Below are positions 9,486 through 17,817 of a DNA stretch of 64,000 bases, piece by piece (the first letter of the stretch is position 1; each line of letters opens with the position of its first letter). The notes under the pieces were generated by a model. That model ran no database searches. It was not told where the DNA came from and saw only the letters and a program-made list of their open reading frames with translations. A program made the position numbers and the translations under genes. The DNA comes from Phycisphaerae bacterium (GTDB taxonomy: Bacteria > Planctomycetota > Phycisphaerae > UBA1845 > UTPLA1), in the NCBI GenBank assembly GCA_019636475.1, contig JAHBXN010000011.1, forward strand, positions 35,637 to 99,636, in the 5' to 3' direction.

Positions 9486-9683
9486 ATGCTATTTCAAGAA
9501 ACAAAACGGTCTGGCGCTTCCTTGCCGATTGCCATCTCTGCAATCGGAATATGCTTGGCGAGCGGTTGTCAAATGGATGACTCCGGCAGTGGCGACGCTA
9601 GTGCCATTGCAACCGTTGTCGCGTCGCTTGGTGAGTTTGCGGCGTCGTTTGCAAGAAACTTACTGGCCGCCTGGCTGCTTTGA
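9486..9683 (+). CDS. Small lipoprotein with hydrophobic C-terminal tail
   Basis: 65 residues. A signal sequence ends in the lipobox L-A-S-G-C (Cys28), followed by a short Asp/Ser/Gly linker and an amphipathic hydrophobic tail (ASLGEFAASFARNLLAAWLL), so both ends would be membrane-associated. It starts 3 bp after the outer-membrane factor stop with a GAGGGAT site, and lies 43 bp before the adaptor start. It is therefore likely translated within the efflux operon. No known domain. It may be an accessory peptide of the efflux complex (inference from position). Confidence 0.5.
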   Translation: MLFQETKRSGASLPIAISAIGICLASGCQMDDSGSGDASAIATVVASLGEFAASFARNLLAAWLL

Positions 9684-9726
9684 GGGTTCAAAACCTACGA
9701 CGGCTGGATTGCCGTGGAGAGGCGAT

Positions 9727-11064
9727 ATGCTTCGAATGACAACAATCGGACTGTTATCTCAATTTCTGGGACGTGGACGCAATGCAATTGCCTGGTGCGT
9801 CCTCATAGGAACTGTCCTTTGCGCGTGCCTGACCGCATGCCGCGATTCTGGGTCGAATTCGGGCTCGGCGGCGGAGTCGGTCGCCGCGGCCGAAAGCGGC
9901 GGGCACGACGGACACTATCACGGCGAGGAGGCGCACGTTGACGAAGTCACGCTGGCCCGTGACGCAATCGACCGCTACGGAATCAAGGTAGAGACGGCCT
10001 CATTGTATCGGCTTGGACCGAGTTTCGTGGCTCCAGCCAGAGTCGCGTTCAATGCGGAGGCGATTGCGCATATCGGTTCCACGTTGCCCGGCCGCGTCGT
10101 GGAATTGGCGGTCCGCCTCGGCGACATAGTGACGAAGGGGGACTTGCTGCTGGTCGTGGAAAGTCCGCAACTGGGCGAGGCTCAAAGTGATTATCTTCAA
10201 AAACTGATCGCGGCCCAGACGACGATTGCGACCGTGGACTTGGCAAAGAATGCGTTAGACCGCGCACAGCGGCTCTACGATGAAAACCGTGGCATCGCGC
10301 TGGACGAAGTGCAAAAAAGAGAGGTCGAATTCAAGGTGGCCCAAGCATCGCTTCGCACCGCAGAGTCGACCGCGGTCGCGGCAGAAAACAAGCTTCATGT
10401 GCTCGGAATGACACAGGAGACGGTAACAGCGATTAAGGCATCCGGCGAGGTCAACCCGCGCTTTCCGATCGTGGCTCCGATTTCTGGTGAGGTGGTGGAG
10501 CGCGAAGTGACGCTTGGGGAGCTTGTCAGTCCCGAACGAGAAAAACTCCTCGTGCTGGCCAACATCGATATCTTGTGGGTGCTGGCCGACGTGCCTGAGG
10601 CCCATTTGCCCGAACTTGCTCAGGGAGCCAAGGCGTGGATAAACGCTGGGAGCCTCGATCCACATAAGCACGAAGGTCAAATCTCCTATGTCGCGCCCAT
10701 GATCGACCCGCACACCCGGACGGTCTCGGTTCGCGTGGCGGTGGAGTGTGAGGATCGCTCACTGAAGCCGGGCATGTTTGTGCAGGTCGAGATTGCCTCG
10801 ACCGACCGTAACAATCCAGATCCTGCCCCCGTTGTGGCGGTGCCGGACATCGCGGTTCAAACCGTCGAGGGCGAGACATCGGTGTTCGTTCCTGTGCCGG
10901 GCGAAGAGAACACCTTTGCAAGGCGCGCGGTCTCAGTCGGAAAGGCCGTGGCCGGCTTGGTGCCGGTTTACCGCGGCCTGGCCGAAGGTGAAGCGTACGT
11001 CGCATCCGGAAGCTTCCTCCTGAAGGCGGACCTCGGCAAGGCGACGGCAGAGCACGCGCATTAA
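9727..11064 (+). CDS. Periplasmic adaptor (membrane fusion) subunit of heavy-metal RND pump
   Basis: 445 residues from ATG 9727 (GGAGAGG site at 9715-9721). A signal/lipobox region (C-L-T-A-C) is followed by a short His-rich stretch (HDGHYHGEEAHVDE), then the HlyD/CusB fold: a beta-barrel start (PARVAFNAEAIAHIG), a biotinyl-lipoyl half (GRVVELAVRLGDIVTKGDLL; VVESPQLGEAQSDYL), a helical hairpin (~residues 160-225), the second lipoyl half (IVAPISGEVVEREVTLGE) and the membrane-proximal domain. It would link the pump at 13216 to the TolC-like protein at 7944. The 541-base gap and three genes between it and the pump are unusual for such operons. CzcB/CusB family assignment is secure; metal specificity is not. 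Confidence 0.88.
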   Translation: MLRMTTIGLLSQFLGRGRNAIAWCVLIGTVLCACLTACRDSGSNSGSAAESVAAAESGGHDGHYHGEEAHVDEVTLARDAIDRYGIKVETASLYRLGPSFVAPARVAFNAEAIAHIGSTLPGRVVELAVRLGDIVTKGDLLLVVESPQLGEAQSDYLQKLIAAQTTIATVDLAKNALDRAQRLYDENRGIALDEVQKREVEFKVAQASLRTAESTAVAAENKLHVLGMTQETVTAIKASGEVNPRFPIVAPISGEVVEREVTLGELVSPEREKLLVLANIDILWVLADVPEAHLPELAQGAKAWINAGSLDPHKHEGQISYVAPMIDPHTRTVSVRVAVECEDRSLKPGMFVQVEIASTDRNNPDPAPVVAVPDIAVQTVEGETSVFVPVPGEENTFARRAVSVGKAVAGLVPVYRGLAEGEAYVASGSFLLKADLGKATAEHAH

Positions 11065-11605
11065 GCGGTTTCGAGCGGGATATCGGCCAAGGGAAATCAT
11101 ATGAGCGCGAATTGCAGGCGATTGGTTGTCACCGGCTCCGCAGGGACGGGCCTGTTCGAAGTTGAACAGCGCGTACCGGCACGCGGACACGGATGGAAAG
11201 GTTCACCCCCTGGCGCGGAGCAGGCCCCGCCGAAGGGCGGCGCGCCGCGCCGTCGAGGGGAAATGCGGCAGGCCGGGGCGGCTTGGGGCCGCCTCGGTGG
11301 CAGGTTTCCGCGCGGGGGCGTGGACCGCCGGTGTGTTGGTCCCAATCCGCCGCACCGCTCAGTGGCGCGCTCCCCCGTTGGAGCGGCGGGTCCGCTCCCC
11401 GGAGCGGGCGCTCGGCTCCAGGGGCGTGAACGTCCGGCCCCCGTCGCTCAGCGGCGGACGGTGCGAGCCGAACATTGGTGCAAGTTATTGCAAATGTGTA
11501 GGTTATGTCAGCTTTGGCCCGTCCGTCCGGAACGAGGCGCAGGGATGCACGGTGGCCGTCGGCCGCATGTCGGCCGGGCGCGACGGGCCGTTTGGAGGAA
11601 CTGCA
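11065..11605 (+). other. GC-rich, hairpin-dense intergenic region
   Basis: 541 bases with no accepted gene, although frames stay open because of the extreme GC content. It contains several strong inverted repeats: CGCTCC (11368-11373) with GGAGCG (11380-11385); CCGCTCC (11392-11398) with GGAGCGG (11401-11407); and a GCCGCC/GGCGGC-type run around 11230-11290. The last ~100 bases before the gene at 11606 are less GC-rich. It could encode a structured RNA or be the remnant of an inserted element. No T-tract follows any stem, so it is not a simple terminator. Confidence 0.35.
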
Positions 11606-12277
11606 ATGCCTGATTACATCCCCGGCGGGGACGCCGAATTCGGCACCTGGCTGGACAACTTCATCGCCTATGCCAACGCCAACCTCACGGGACTTGGGCT
11701 GGTTGCGGGCGACCTGACGCCGGTGACCACGGCGCAGTCCGCGTGGAAAGCCGCCTACCCCGCGCATATTGCCGCGCAGCAGGCGGCGCTGGCGGCCCGG
11801 CAGGACAAGGACGCGGCCCGCGCCGGCGTCGAGGCTGCGGTTCGCCCGCTGGTGCGCCGGTTACAGGCGAGCCCGGCGGTGGATGACGCCGAGCGGGCGT
11901 CGTTGGGGATCACCGTGCCTGATGCGGGCGCGACGCCGGTCGGCCCGCCGACGACGCGGCCGCTGGTGCTCGTCGAGTGCGGACAGCGGTTGCAGCACAC
12001 CATCAACTTCCGGGATGAGGCCACGCCCACCCGCAAGGCCAAGCCCCCGGGTGTGCTGGGGGCTGAAATCTGGGTGAATGTCCTGCCCATCGGCTCGCCC
12101 ACACCGGGCGACCCGGAGACATTCGGCTTCGTGGCACTGGACACCAAGACACCCTACACGCTGAACTTCGACGCTGCCGATGGCGGGAAAAACGCGCATT
12201 ACCTGGTGCGCTGGGTAAATTCGACCGGCCAAAAGGGACCGTGGAGCGAGACGGCCACGGCGACGGTCGGAGCCTAG
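11606..12277 (+). CDS. Conserved-looking hypothetical protein (helical N-terminus, fibronectin-like C-terminus)
   Basis: 223 residues from ATG 11606, with a strong GGAGGA site at 11595-11600. The N-terminal half (~1-105) is Ala-rich and helical, with the motif RPLVRRLQASPAVDDAERA. The C-terminal half (~125-223) is beta-rich and ends in YLVRWVNSTGQKGPWSETA, typical of the last strands of a fibronectin III-like domain. It has no signal peptide and no cysteine cluster. It sits between the adaptor and the pump of the first RND system but shows no feature linking it to metal export. I recall similar proteins from environmental genomes without a known function; this is not verified. Confidence 0.75.
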   Translation: MPDYIPGGDAEFGTWLDNFIAYANANLTGLGLVAGDLTPVTTAQSAWKAAYPAHIAAQQAALAARQDKDAARAGVEAAVRPLVRRLQASPAVDDAERASLGITVPDAGATPVGPPTTRPLVLVECGQRLQHTINFRDEATPTRKAKPPGVLGAEIWVNVLPIGSPTPGDPETFGFVALDTKTPYTLNFDAADGGKNAHYLVRWVNSTGQKGPWSETATATVGA

Positions 12278-12304
12278 GGGCTTTTGCGGAAAGGCGAATG
12301 AGAC

Positions 12305-12589
12305 ATGCGGTCCATCGTGAGATTCTCCGTGGATGGCGAAACTGACGGGCAACTGCGCAACCGCCTGGCCGCGCTCTTGACCGATGCGGGATTCGTGCTC
12401 AACCCGCACGTTACCGCGACGTACGAGCACAACATGATCAACGAGCACGAATTGGCCGGCGTGATGCAGCAGTTTTGGCAGCAGGCGATGAACCCGCCGA
12501 ACGAGGCCCACGTGGACCATGTCTGGATGTACGCGGACAATCCGCCGGCCTTTCCGCTTCATTTCCCTGATACGGGAGACGAGCCATGA
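12305..12589 (+). CDS. Hypothetical 94-residue cytoplasmic protein
   Basis: It starts at ATG 12305 after a GGAAAGG site at 12289-12295. The sequence (RSIVRFSVDGETDGQLRNRL; ADNPPAFPLHFPDTG) suggests a small alpha/beta protein, with several His residues (NPHVTATYEH; EAHVDHVW). There is no signal peptide or membrane segment. It is translationally coupled to the next gene: the ATG at 12586 overlaps its TGA. I do not recognise the family. Confidence 0.6.
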   Translation: MRSIVRFSVDGETDGQLRNRLAALLTDAGFVLNPHVTATYEHNMINEHELAGVMQQFWQQAMNPPNEAHVDHVWMYADNPPAFPLHFPDTGDEP

Positions 12590-13200
12590 TTCTCGACTGG
12601 AATGAATGGCGGCACGGGAACCCCCGGCTCTTCTCCCTGATTGTGCTCGCGAAGCGGCATCGAACGGTGGTCGGGGCGCTGCTGGTCGTAGGCGTTCTGA
12701 TCGAGCATGTGATGACGCGGGCGGCGCCGGTCGACTTGCACCGGCCCTCCCTTCGGCAGGCCGGAGGGTTGATGTTGATTGCGATCGGTCTGGCGATCCG
12801 GCTCTTTGCGCTGGCCTCCATCCGCAAGAGGCGGGTGCTGGCCACCAGCGGCGCGTATTCCTTTTGCCGCCACCCGCTTTACTTGGGAACGGTGGCGATG
12901 GCGCTCGGTTTGTGCGTCCTTTTGTCGGACCTGAAGAGCTTCGTCCTGTTCGCAGTCTATTTCGCGCTGTTCTATCCGCTGACGATTCTGTGGGAGGAGT
13001 TCCGCCTCGCGGAGCGCTTCGGAAAGCGGCACGAGGAATATGCCCGCACGACGCCCCTTTTCCTGCCGTTCGGCAGGTTCCGACCCGGCACGTTGCTGTG
13101 GCCGCGCGCCGTGCGAAACGGCGCACTGGGATTGATCGGGATAACCGCGCTGCTGCTGGCGTGCATCGAAGTCATGGCCGAGGTGATGTCGGCACATTAA
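12586..13200 (+). CDS. Isoprenylcysteine carboxyl methyltransferase-like integral membrane protein
   Basis: 204 residues with 4-5 membrane segments. The ICMT/phospholipid methyltransferase signature is clear: a T-S-G-A-Y-S-F-C-R-H-P-L-Y-L-G region around residues 87-101, and W-E-E-F-R-L-A-E-R-F-G followed by H-E-E-Y and P near residues 144-165, which bind SAM. Members methylate lipid or small-molecule substrates in the membrane. Related proteins are often found beside metal-efflux genes, where the substrate is unknown. It overlaps the previous gene by 4 bp and is 15 bp from the RND pump, so it is probably in the same transcript. Confidence 0.85.
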   Translation: MILDWNEWRHGNPRLFSLIVLAKRHRTVVGALLVVGVLIEHVMTRAAPVDLHRPSLRQAGGLMLIAIGLAIRLFALASIRKRRVLATSGAYSFCRHPLYLGTVAMALGLCVLLSDLKSFVLFAVYFALFYPLTILWEEFRLAERFGKRHEEYARTTPLFLPFGRFRPGTLLWPRAVRNGALGLIGITALLLACIEVMAEVMSAH

Positions 13201-13215
13201 GGAGCGTCTTCCCTC

Positions 13216-16200
13216 ATGCTTGAAAAAGTCCTCCATTTTTCCATCCGCAACCGCTGGCTGGTCATGCTGTTCACTATCATCATCGCTGCTATCGGCGTCA
13301 ATTCGCTGATCAAGCTTCCGATCGATGCGGTGCCGGACATCACCAACAACCAGGTGCAAATCAACACAGAGTATCCGGCGCTTTCGCCTGTTGAAATCGA
13401 GAAGCAGATCACGTTTCCGATCGAAGTGTCCTTCGCCGGAATCCCCGGCCTGCAATCAACGCGTTCACTGTCGCGCAATGGGTTCTCGCAGGTTACCGCG
13501 ATCTTCGATGACGACGTGGACATCTACTTTGCCCGCCAGCAGGTGTTTGAACGGCTGAGTCAGGCGGGTGAGAGTCTTCCTCCGGGAGCAGAGCCGGTCA
13601 TGGGGCCGATCGCGACCGGACTCGGCGAAGTTTACATGTACACCGTGGAGTATGAGCATCCTCACGGAGAAGGCGCTCCGAAGACTGACGGAAAGCCTGG
13701 CTGGCAGAGTGACGGCTCTTACCTGACGCCGGAAAGTCGAAGTCTTCGTGGCGATGTCGAATTGGTGGCCTATCTCCGCGAGGTCCAGGACTGGCTGATC
13801 AGCATGCAGCTTCGCACGGTATCCGGTATTGCCGGCGTTGACTCCATCGGCGGCTATGTGAAACAGTACCACGTCCAGCCCGATCCGATGAAGTTGGTGA
13901 GCTATGGCCTGACCTTTAGCGACGTGATCGAGGCGTTGGAGCGCAACAACATCAGCACCGGCGCGGGCTACATCGAGCACAAGGGAGAGATGTACATCGT
14001 CCGCGCTGCAGGACGAATCAACACGCTTGAGGAAATTGAGACTATTACGGTCGGTTCGCGAAACGGCGTGCCCATCTACATCCGAGATATCGTCGTGCCG
14101 GGAGGCGTTCGAATTGGCCGCGAGTTGCGAACCGGGTCAGCGAGCGAAAATGGCGAGGAGATAGTCGTCGGCACGGCGATCATGCTCTTGGGGGAGAACA
14201 GCCGAACGGTCGCAGCCGCCGCAGATGCAAAACTGGCCGACATTCAACAAAGTCTGCCGCCTGGCATCCGCGCCAAGACCGTATTGAATCGTACCAAGCT
14301 GGTTGATGCTACGATTCGCACGGTTGAAAAGAACCTCGTTGAAGGCGCAATCCTGGTCATCGTGGTGCTGCTGCTCCTGCTCGGCAACTTTCGCGCGGCG
14401 CTGATCTGTGCCCTGGCGATACCCCTGTCGATGCTCTTTGCTGCCATCGGAATGGTGCAGACTAAGGTGAGCGGAAACCTGATGTCGCTTGGTGCCATTG
14501 ACTTCGGTCTGATCGTCGATGGTGCTGTCATCATCGTGGAGAACTGCATCCGTCGGCTGGCGGAGGAACAGCACGCCAAAGGGCGCCTGCTGACGCTCCA
14601 AGAGCGACTTCACATCGTCTTCGAAGGCAGCAAACAGGTGCGTAGCGCAACCGCCTTCGGCGAGGCCATCATCACAGTTGTGTACGTGCCGATCCTCACA
14701 CTGACGGGCATCGAAGGGAAGATGTTCCACCCGATGGCGCTGACCGTCATATTCGCCTTGGCCGGAGCATTCGTCTTGTCGTTGACTTTCGTGCCGGCAA
14801 TGGTGGCGATTCTGGTGCGAGGCCGGGTGAAGGAAAAAGAAGTCTTCGTCATTCGGTGGGCAAAGGCAGCGTACGAGCCCGCAGTTCGTTGGGCGCTAAG
14901 GGCCCGTTGGGCGGTCGCAGGCGTTGCGGTTGTAATTTTCACCGCGTCGCTGGTCTTGTTCAACACGTTGGGACAGGAGTTCGTGCCCAGGCTGGATGAG
15001 AAGGATCTCGCGATGCATGCGCTTCGCATTCCAAGCACGTCTCTCACGCAATCACAGGAGATGCAGTTTGACGTTGAGCGTGTCGTCAGCGCATTTCCGG
15101 AGGTCGCTTTTCTTTATTCCAAAATCGGCACCGCAGAAATGGCGACAGACCCGATGCCGCAGAACGTGGCGGACACCTTCGTCATTCTGAAGCCCGAAGA
15201 AGAATGGCGCAGCGAGGCTGAGTTGGACAAGCTGATTGCGGCGAAGACAGAGGAGATGGAGCGGATAATGGGTCACGGCGAGGAGGAAGACGCCCACGGA
15301 AGTGATGAGGGTGGACACGATACAGTCGTAGCCATAGGCCATAAGGGCAAGTTGCTCAAGCTCATCGAGCTGAGCGTCAAGGCCCTACCGGGCAACAACT
15401 ACGAATTCACGCAGCCCATCGAAATGCGGTTCAACGAACTGATTGCCGGCGTGCGAGGCGACGTGGCGGTCAAGGTCTATGGCGATGACTTCGACGCGAT
15501 GCGAAAGACCGCGGACCAAATACTGGCGGTGCTGCAGACGATTCCTGGCGCCGCGGATGCGAGAGTCGAACAAACAAGCGGCATGCCGGTCCTCACTGTG
15601 GAGATCGACCGGGCCGCGATCGCGCGCTACGGGCTCAATGTTGCCGATGTGCAAGACGTTGTGGCTGTCGCGATCGGTGGCCGAGAAGCGGGCCTGGTCT
15701 TCGAGGGCGACCGCCGATTCGACGTGATCGTTAGGCTCCCCGATTCGCTTCGCGCGCAACCGCAGACGCTCGAAAACCTGTGGATTCCTCTTCCAGCCCG
15801 CGAGGACGACTTCGAGGATGTTCGCGTCGCATCCGCTTCACAATTGACCGGAATCATGACGCCGCCGGCGCGCATGGGATTTATCCCACTTGGCGACGTT
15901 GCGAGAATCGACGTCACCGAGGGAACCAATCAAATCAGCCGCGAAAACGGCAAGCGGCGCGTCTTTGTGCAGTGCAATGTGCGCGGGCGCGACCTCGGTT
16001 CGTTCGTGGCAGAGGCACAGGCAAAGGTAAGGGCGATTTCGCAGCCGTCAGGTCAATGGATTGATTGGGGCGGACAATTCGAAAACCTCGTTGCGGCCAA
16101 GCGCCGGCTGGCTGTGGTTGTGCCGATCTGCTTTCTGCTGATTTTCATTCTGCTATTCAGCACGTTCAAGAGCGCAAAGTATTCGCTTCTCGTCTTCAGC

Positions 16201-16743
16201 GCCGTACCGCTGGGACTCACCGGAGGTATTGCGTCGCTTTGGCTGCGCGACATGCCCTTCTCCATTTCGGCAGCGGTCGGCTTTATTGCCTTGTCCGGCG
16301 TCGCGGTACTGAATGGTCTGGTTATGGTCACGTTCATCAACCAGCTTCGCCAGGAAGGCATGGCGCGTGATCAGGCCATTATTCACGGTTCATTGACCCG
16401 ACTAAGACCAGTGCTCATGACCGCGCTCGTCGCGTCACTGGGGTTTGTGCCGATGGCACTAGCAACCGGCACCGGCGCTGAAGTCCAACGTCCGCTTGCA
16501 ACGGTCGTCATCGGAGGGCTTGTGACAAGCACGCTTCTTACGCTGCTCGTGCTTCCGGCGCTCTATCGAATCTTCACTGGTTGGGATCCCAGCGGTGCGC
16601 CGAGTCCGGTTCCCCAAAAATGGGAGGAGCCCGACGCAAGGTCGCTGGAATCTCAACGGGAGTCGGATACTTCGGCTGCCGGACCGTCGTCCGAACAACC
16701 CAGAGAAGACGATGATTCGCGCGATTCAAACCGAACAGGTTGA
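13216..16743 (+). CDS. Heavy-metal RND efflux pump, CzcA/CusA family (system 1)
   Basis: 1175 residues, slightly longer than usual for HME-RND pumps (~1040). ATG 13216 follows an AAGGAG site (13199-13204). The N-terminal helix, PDITNNQVQINTEYPALSP, and the TM4 proton-relay motif DFGLIVDGAVIIVEN (~14500-14544) are diagnostic of the metal-exporting RND class. Two His-rich insertions lie in periplasmic loops: one near 13650-13700 (YEHPHGEGAPKTDG) and one near 15270-15330 (GHGEEEDAHGSDEGGHD). They may be metal-collecting additions. The C-terminal ~50 residues are hydrophilic and Ser/Glu/Asp-rich. It exports divalent or monovalent metal from periplasm or cytoplasm through the partners at 9727 and 7944. 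Confidence 0.93.
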   Translation: MLEKVLHFSIRNRWLVMLFTIIIAAIGVNSLIKLPIDAVPDITNNQVQINTEYPALSPVEIEKQITFPIEVSFAGIPGLQSTRSLSRNGFSQVTAIFDDDVDIYFARQQVFERLSQAGESLPPGAEPVMGPIATGLGEVYMYTVEYEHPHGEGAPKTDGKPGWQSDGSYLTPESRSLRGDVELVAYLREVQDWLISMQLRTVSGIAGVDSIGGYVKQYHVQPDPMKLVSYGLTFSDVIEALERNNISTGAGYIEHKGEMYIVRAAGRINTLEEIETITVGSRNGVPIYIRDIVVPGGVRIGRELRTGSASENGEEIVVGTAIMLLGENSRTVAAAADAKLADIQQSLPPGIRAKTVLNRTKLVDATIRTVEKNLVEGAILVIVVLLLLLGNFRAALICALAIPLSMLFAAIGMVQTKVSGNLMSLGAIDFGLIVDGAVIIVENCIRRLAEEQHAKGRLLTLQERLHIVFEGSKQVRSATAFGEAIITVVYVPILTLTGIEGKMFHPMALTVIFALAGAFVLSLTFVPAMVAILVRGRVKEKEVFVIRWAKAAYEPAVRWALRARWAVAGVAVVIFTASLVLFNTLGQEFVPRLDEKDLAMHALRIPSTSLTQSQEMQFDVERVVSAFPEVAFLYSKIGTAEMATDPMPQNVADTFVILKPEEEWRSEAELDKLIAAKTEEMERIMGHGEEEDAHGSDEGGHDTVVAIGHKGKLLKLIELSVKALPGNNYEFTQPIEMRFNELIAGVRGDVAVKVYGDDFDAMRKTADQILAVLQTIPGAADARVEQTSGMPVLTVEIDRAAIARYGLNVADVQDVVAVAIGGREAGLVFEGDRRFDVIVRLPDSLRAQPQTLENLWIPLPAREDDFEDVRVASASQLTGIMTPPARMGFIPLGDVARIDVTEGTNQISRENGKRRVFVQCNVRGRDLGSFVAEAQAKVRAISQPSGQWIDWGGQFENLVAAKRRLAVVVPICFLLIFILLFSTFKSAKYSLLVFSAVPLGLTGGIASLWLRDMPFSISAAVGFIALSGVAVLNGLVMVTFINQLRQEGMARDQAIIHGSLTRLRPVLMTALVASLGFVPMALATGTGAEVQRPLATVVIGGLVTSTLLTLLVLPALYRIFTGWDPSGAPSPVPQKWEEPDARSLESQRESDTSAAGPSSEQPREDDDSRDSNRTG

Positions 16744-16809
16744 GGCGGGTGCGACGGTGTACTTGCCAAGCATTGTTGTTCATGTGGCACTTTGCCAAGG
16801 AGACAAGTC

Positions 16810-17094
16810 ATGCGAAATGTAAGTCTGAAGAGCGTTGCTGTAGGTCTGTTTCTGGGCGTTGGCTTGACTGCCTGCGCTGCCAATCTTTTTGCGCAGCCCG
16901 GAACCGCCCAGCCGGTCAAGAGTGAAACGCAGTACTTCGTGACCGGCGAGGGGGATGATGCTCATCTGTGGGTCCGCGAGGGAACCAAGCTTCGCTGTGT
17001 CGGACACGGCGAATGCAAGACTCACGGCGACCACAAGGGACATGATGACGATCACGCTGGCCACGATCATGACAAGGAAAAAGCGAAACCGTAG
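16810..17094 (+). CDS. Secreted small protein with His/Asp-rich metal-binding tail
   Basis: 94 residues from ATG 16810 with a perfect AAGGAGA site (16797-16803). A signal peptide of ~28 residues ends near LFAQPG. A short domain follows (TQYFVTGEGDDAHLWVREGTK), then C-x-G-H-G-E-C and a tail of alternating His/Asp/Lys (HGDHKGHDDDHAGHDHDK). Such tails bind Zn, Ni or Cu in periplasmic metal chaperones. It lies directly after the RND pump and overlaps the next gene in another frame, so it belongs to the efflux operon. Family not recognised. Confidence 0.75.
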   Translation: MRNVSLKSVAVGLFLGVGLTACAANLFAQPGTAQPVKSETQYFVTGEGDDAHLWVREGTKLRCVGHGECKTHGDHKGHDDDHAGHDHDKEKAKP

Positions 17095-17356
17095 GCGCCG
17101 GCGAGGCGGGAGCCAAAGCGCACGGCGTTCGCCGAAACCGCCGAGCGTACGCAGCATGGTGGCATGGACGATTCCCTTCGTGGTACTCGCCGTGCTCGTC
17201 GACTGGCTTCTGTACCACGACATGGCCAGTCATCGCGCGAAGTATGGCCATTGGTACTTCCCTCTTCAGGGAATCGTAATGGCGGTGTTCGTCACGATAT
17301 CGGCGATCTCATTTCCGATTGTGTGGTGTCACCTGCGGCGAAAGGGCGCGAAATGA
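17069..17356 (+). CDS. Small two-TM membrane protein with Arg-rich N-terminus
   Basis: 95 residues from ATG 17069, which lies inside the 3' end of the previous gene in another frame; an alternative start is ATG 17156. A strongly basic N-terminus (TRKKRNRRRRRGG) precedes two hydrophobic segments (WTIPFVVLAVLVDWLLY and GIVMAVFVTISAISFPIVW), a positive-inside arrangement. The 26-bp overlap upstream and the 4-bp ATGA overlap downstream show tight coupling within the operon. The protein at 40967 has a similar Arg-rich start but is otherwise different. Function unknown. Confidence 0.65.
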   Translation: MTRKKRNRRRRRGGSQSARRSPKPPSVRSMVAWTIPFVVLAVLVDWLLYHDMASHRAKYGHWYFPLQGIVMAVFVTISAISFPIVWCHLRRKGAK

Positions 17357-17817
17357 CGGCGGAACGATGCGCGATGATATTTCGGGTCATCGGAATCTTG
17401 GTGTCGGTAGCTGGCGCAGCATTTATTACTGGGTGTGCGCCCGGTCGAGTAGATCTATTCGATTCCGGCGCGCTCCGACTGGAAAAGGTTCCCGACGAAC
17501 GCGGACATTACCGCGACATACACGCCTACCGAACGGACGACGGAATCTCGGTAGTTGGATACGTTCGTCGTTCATCGCGGCCCGCTCACGTTCATGTGCG
17601 GATCGACAATGCCACGGGACAAACACTCGCCGAAACCAAGGCAAGTGTACGCCGAGTTCCGCGAAGCGCCCGACGCGTTCGCCACGCGCGTTTTGAGGCT
17701 GTTTTTCCTGTGCAGGCATCTGACGGTTTCATCGTACGAATTCGGCATCATGTCGGTAGATGCGTTGATACCGACCCCGAGCAATCGATAGTGCCAACTG
17801 ATCGGGATGGAGCTTGA
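17353..17817 (+). CDS. Lipoprotein of unknown function (metal island)
   Basis: 154 residues. The start ATG at 17353 overlaps the TGA of the gene before. A hydrophobic leader ends in lipobox I-T-G-C (Cys26). The mature domain is beta-rich (DIHAYRTDDGISVVGYVRR, HVHVRIDNATG, GFIVRIRHHVGRCVD), consistent with a small immunoglobulin-like or beta-sandwich domain. It has scattered His residues but no clear metal-site motif. It overlaps the P-type ATPase start by 4 bp, which suggests co-translation with it. Confidence 0.7.
   Translation: MTAERCAMIFRVIGILVSVAGAAFITGCAPGRVDLFDSGALRLEKVPDERGHYRDIHAYRTDDGISVVGYVRRSSRPAHVHVRIDNATGQTLAETKASVRRVPRSARRVRHARFEAVFPVQASDGFIVRIRHHVGRCVDTDPEQSIVPTDRDGA

Noticed and set aside
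11126..11605. 383-residue version of the gene at 11606 starting at 11126
   Set aside because: The extension is GC-driven, Arg/Gly/Pro-rich and lacks a ribosome site, whereas ATG 11606 has a strong GGAGGA site.
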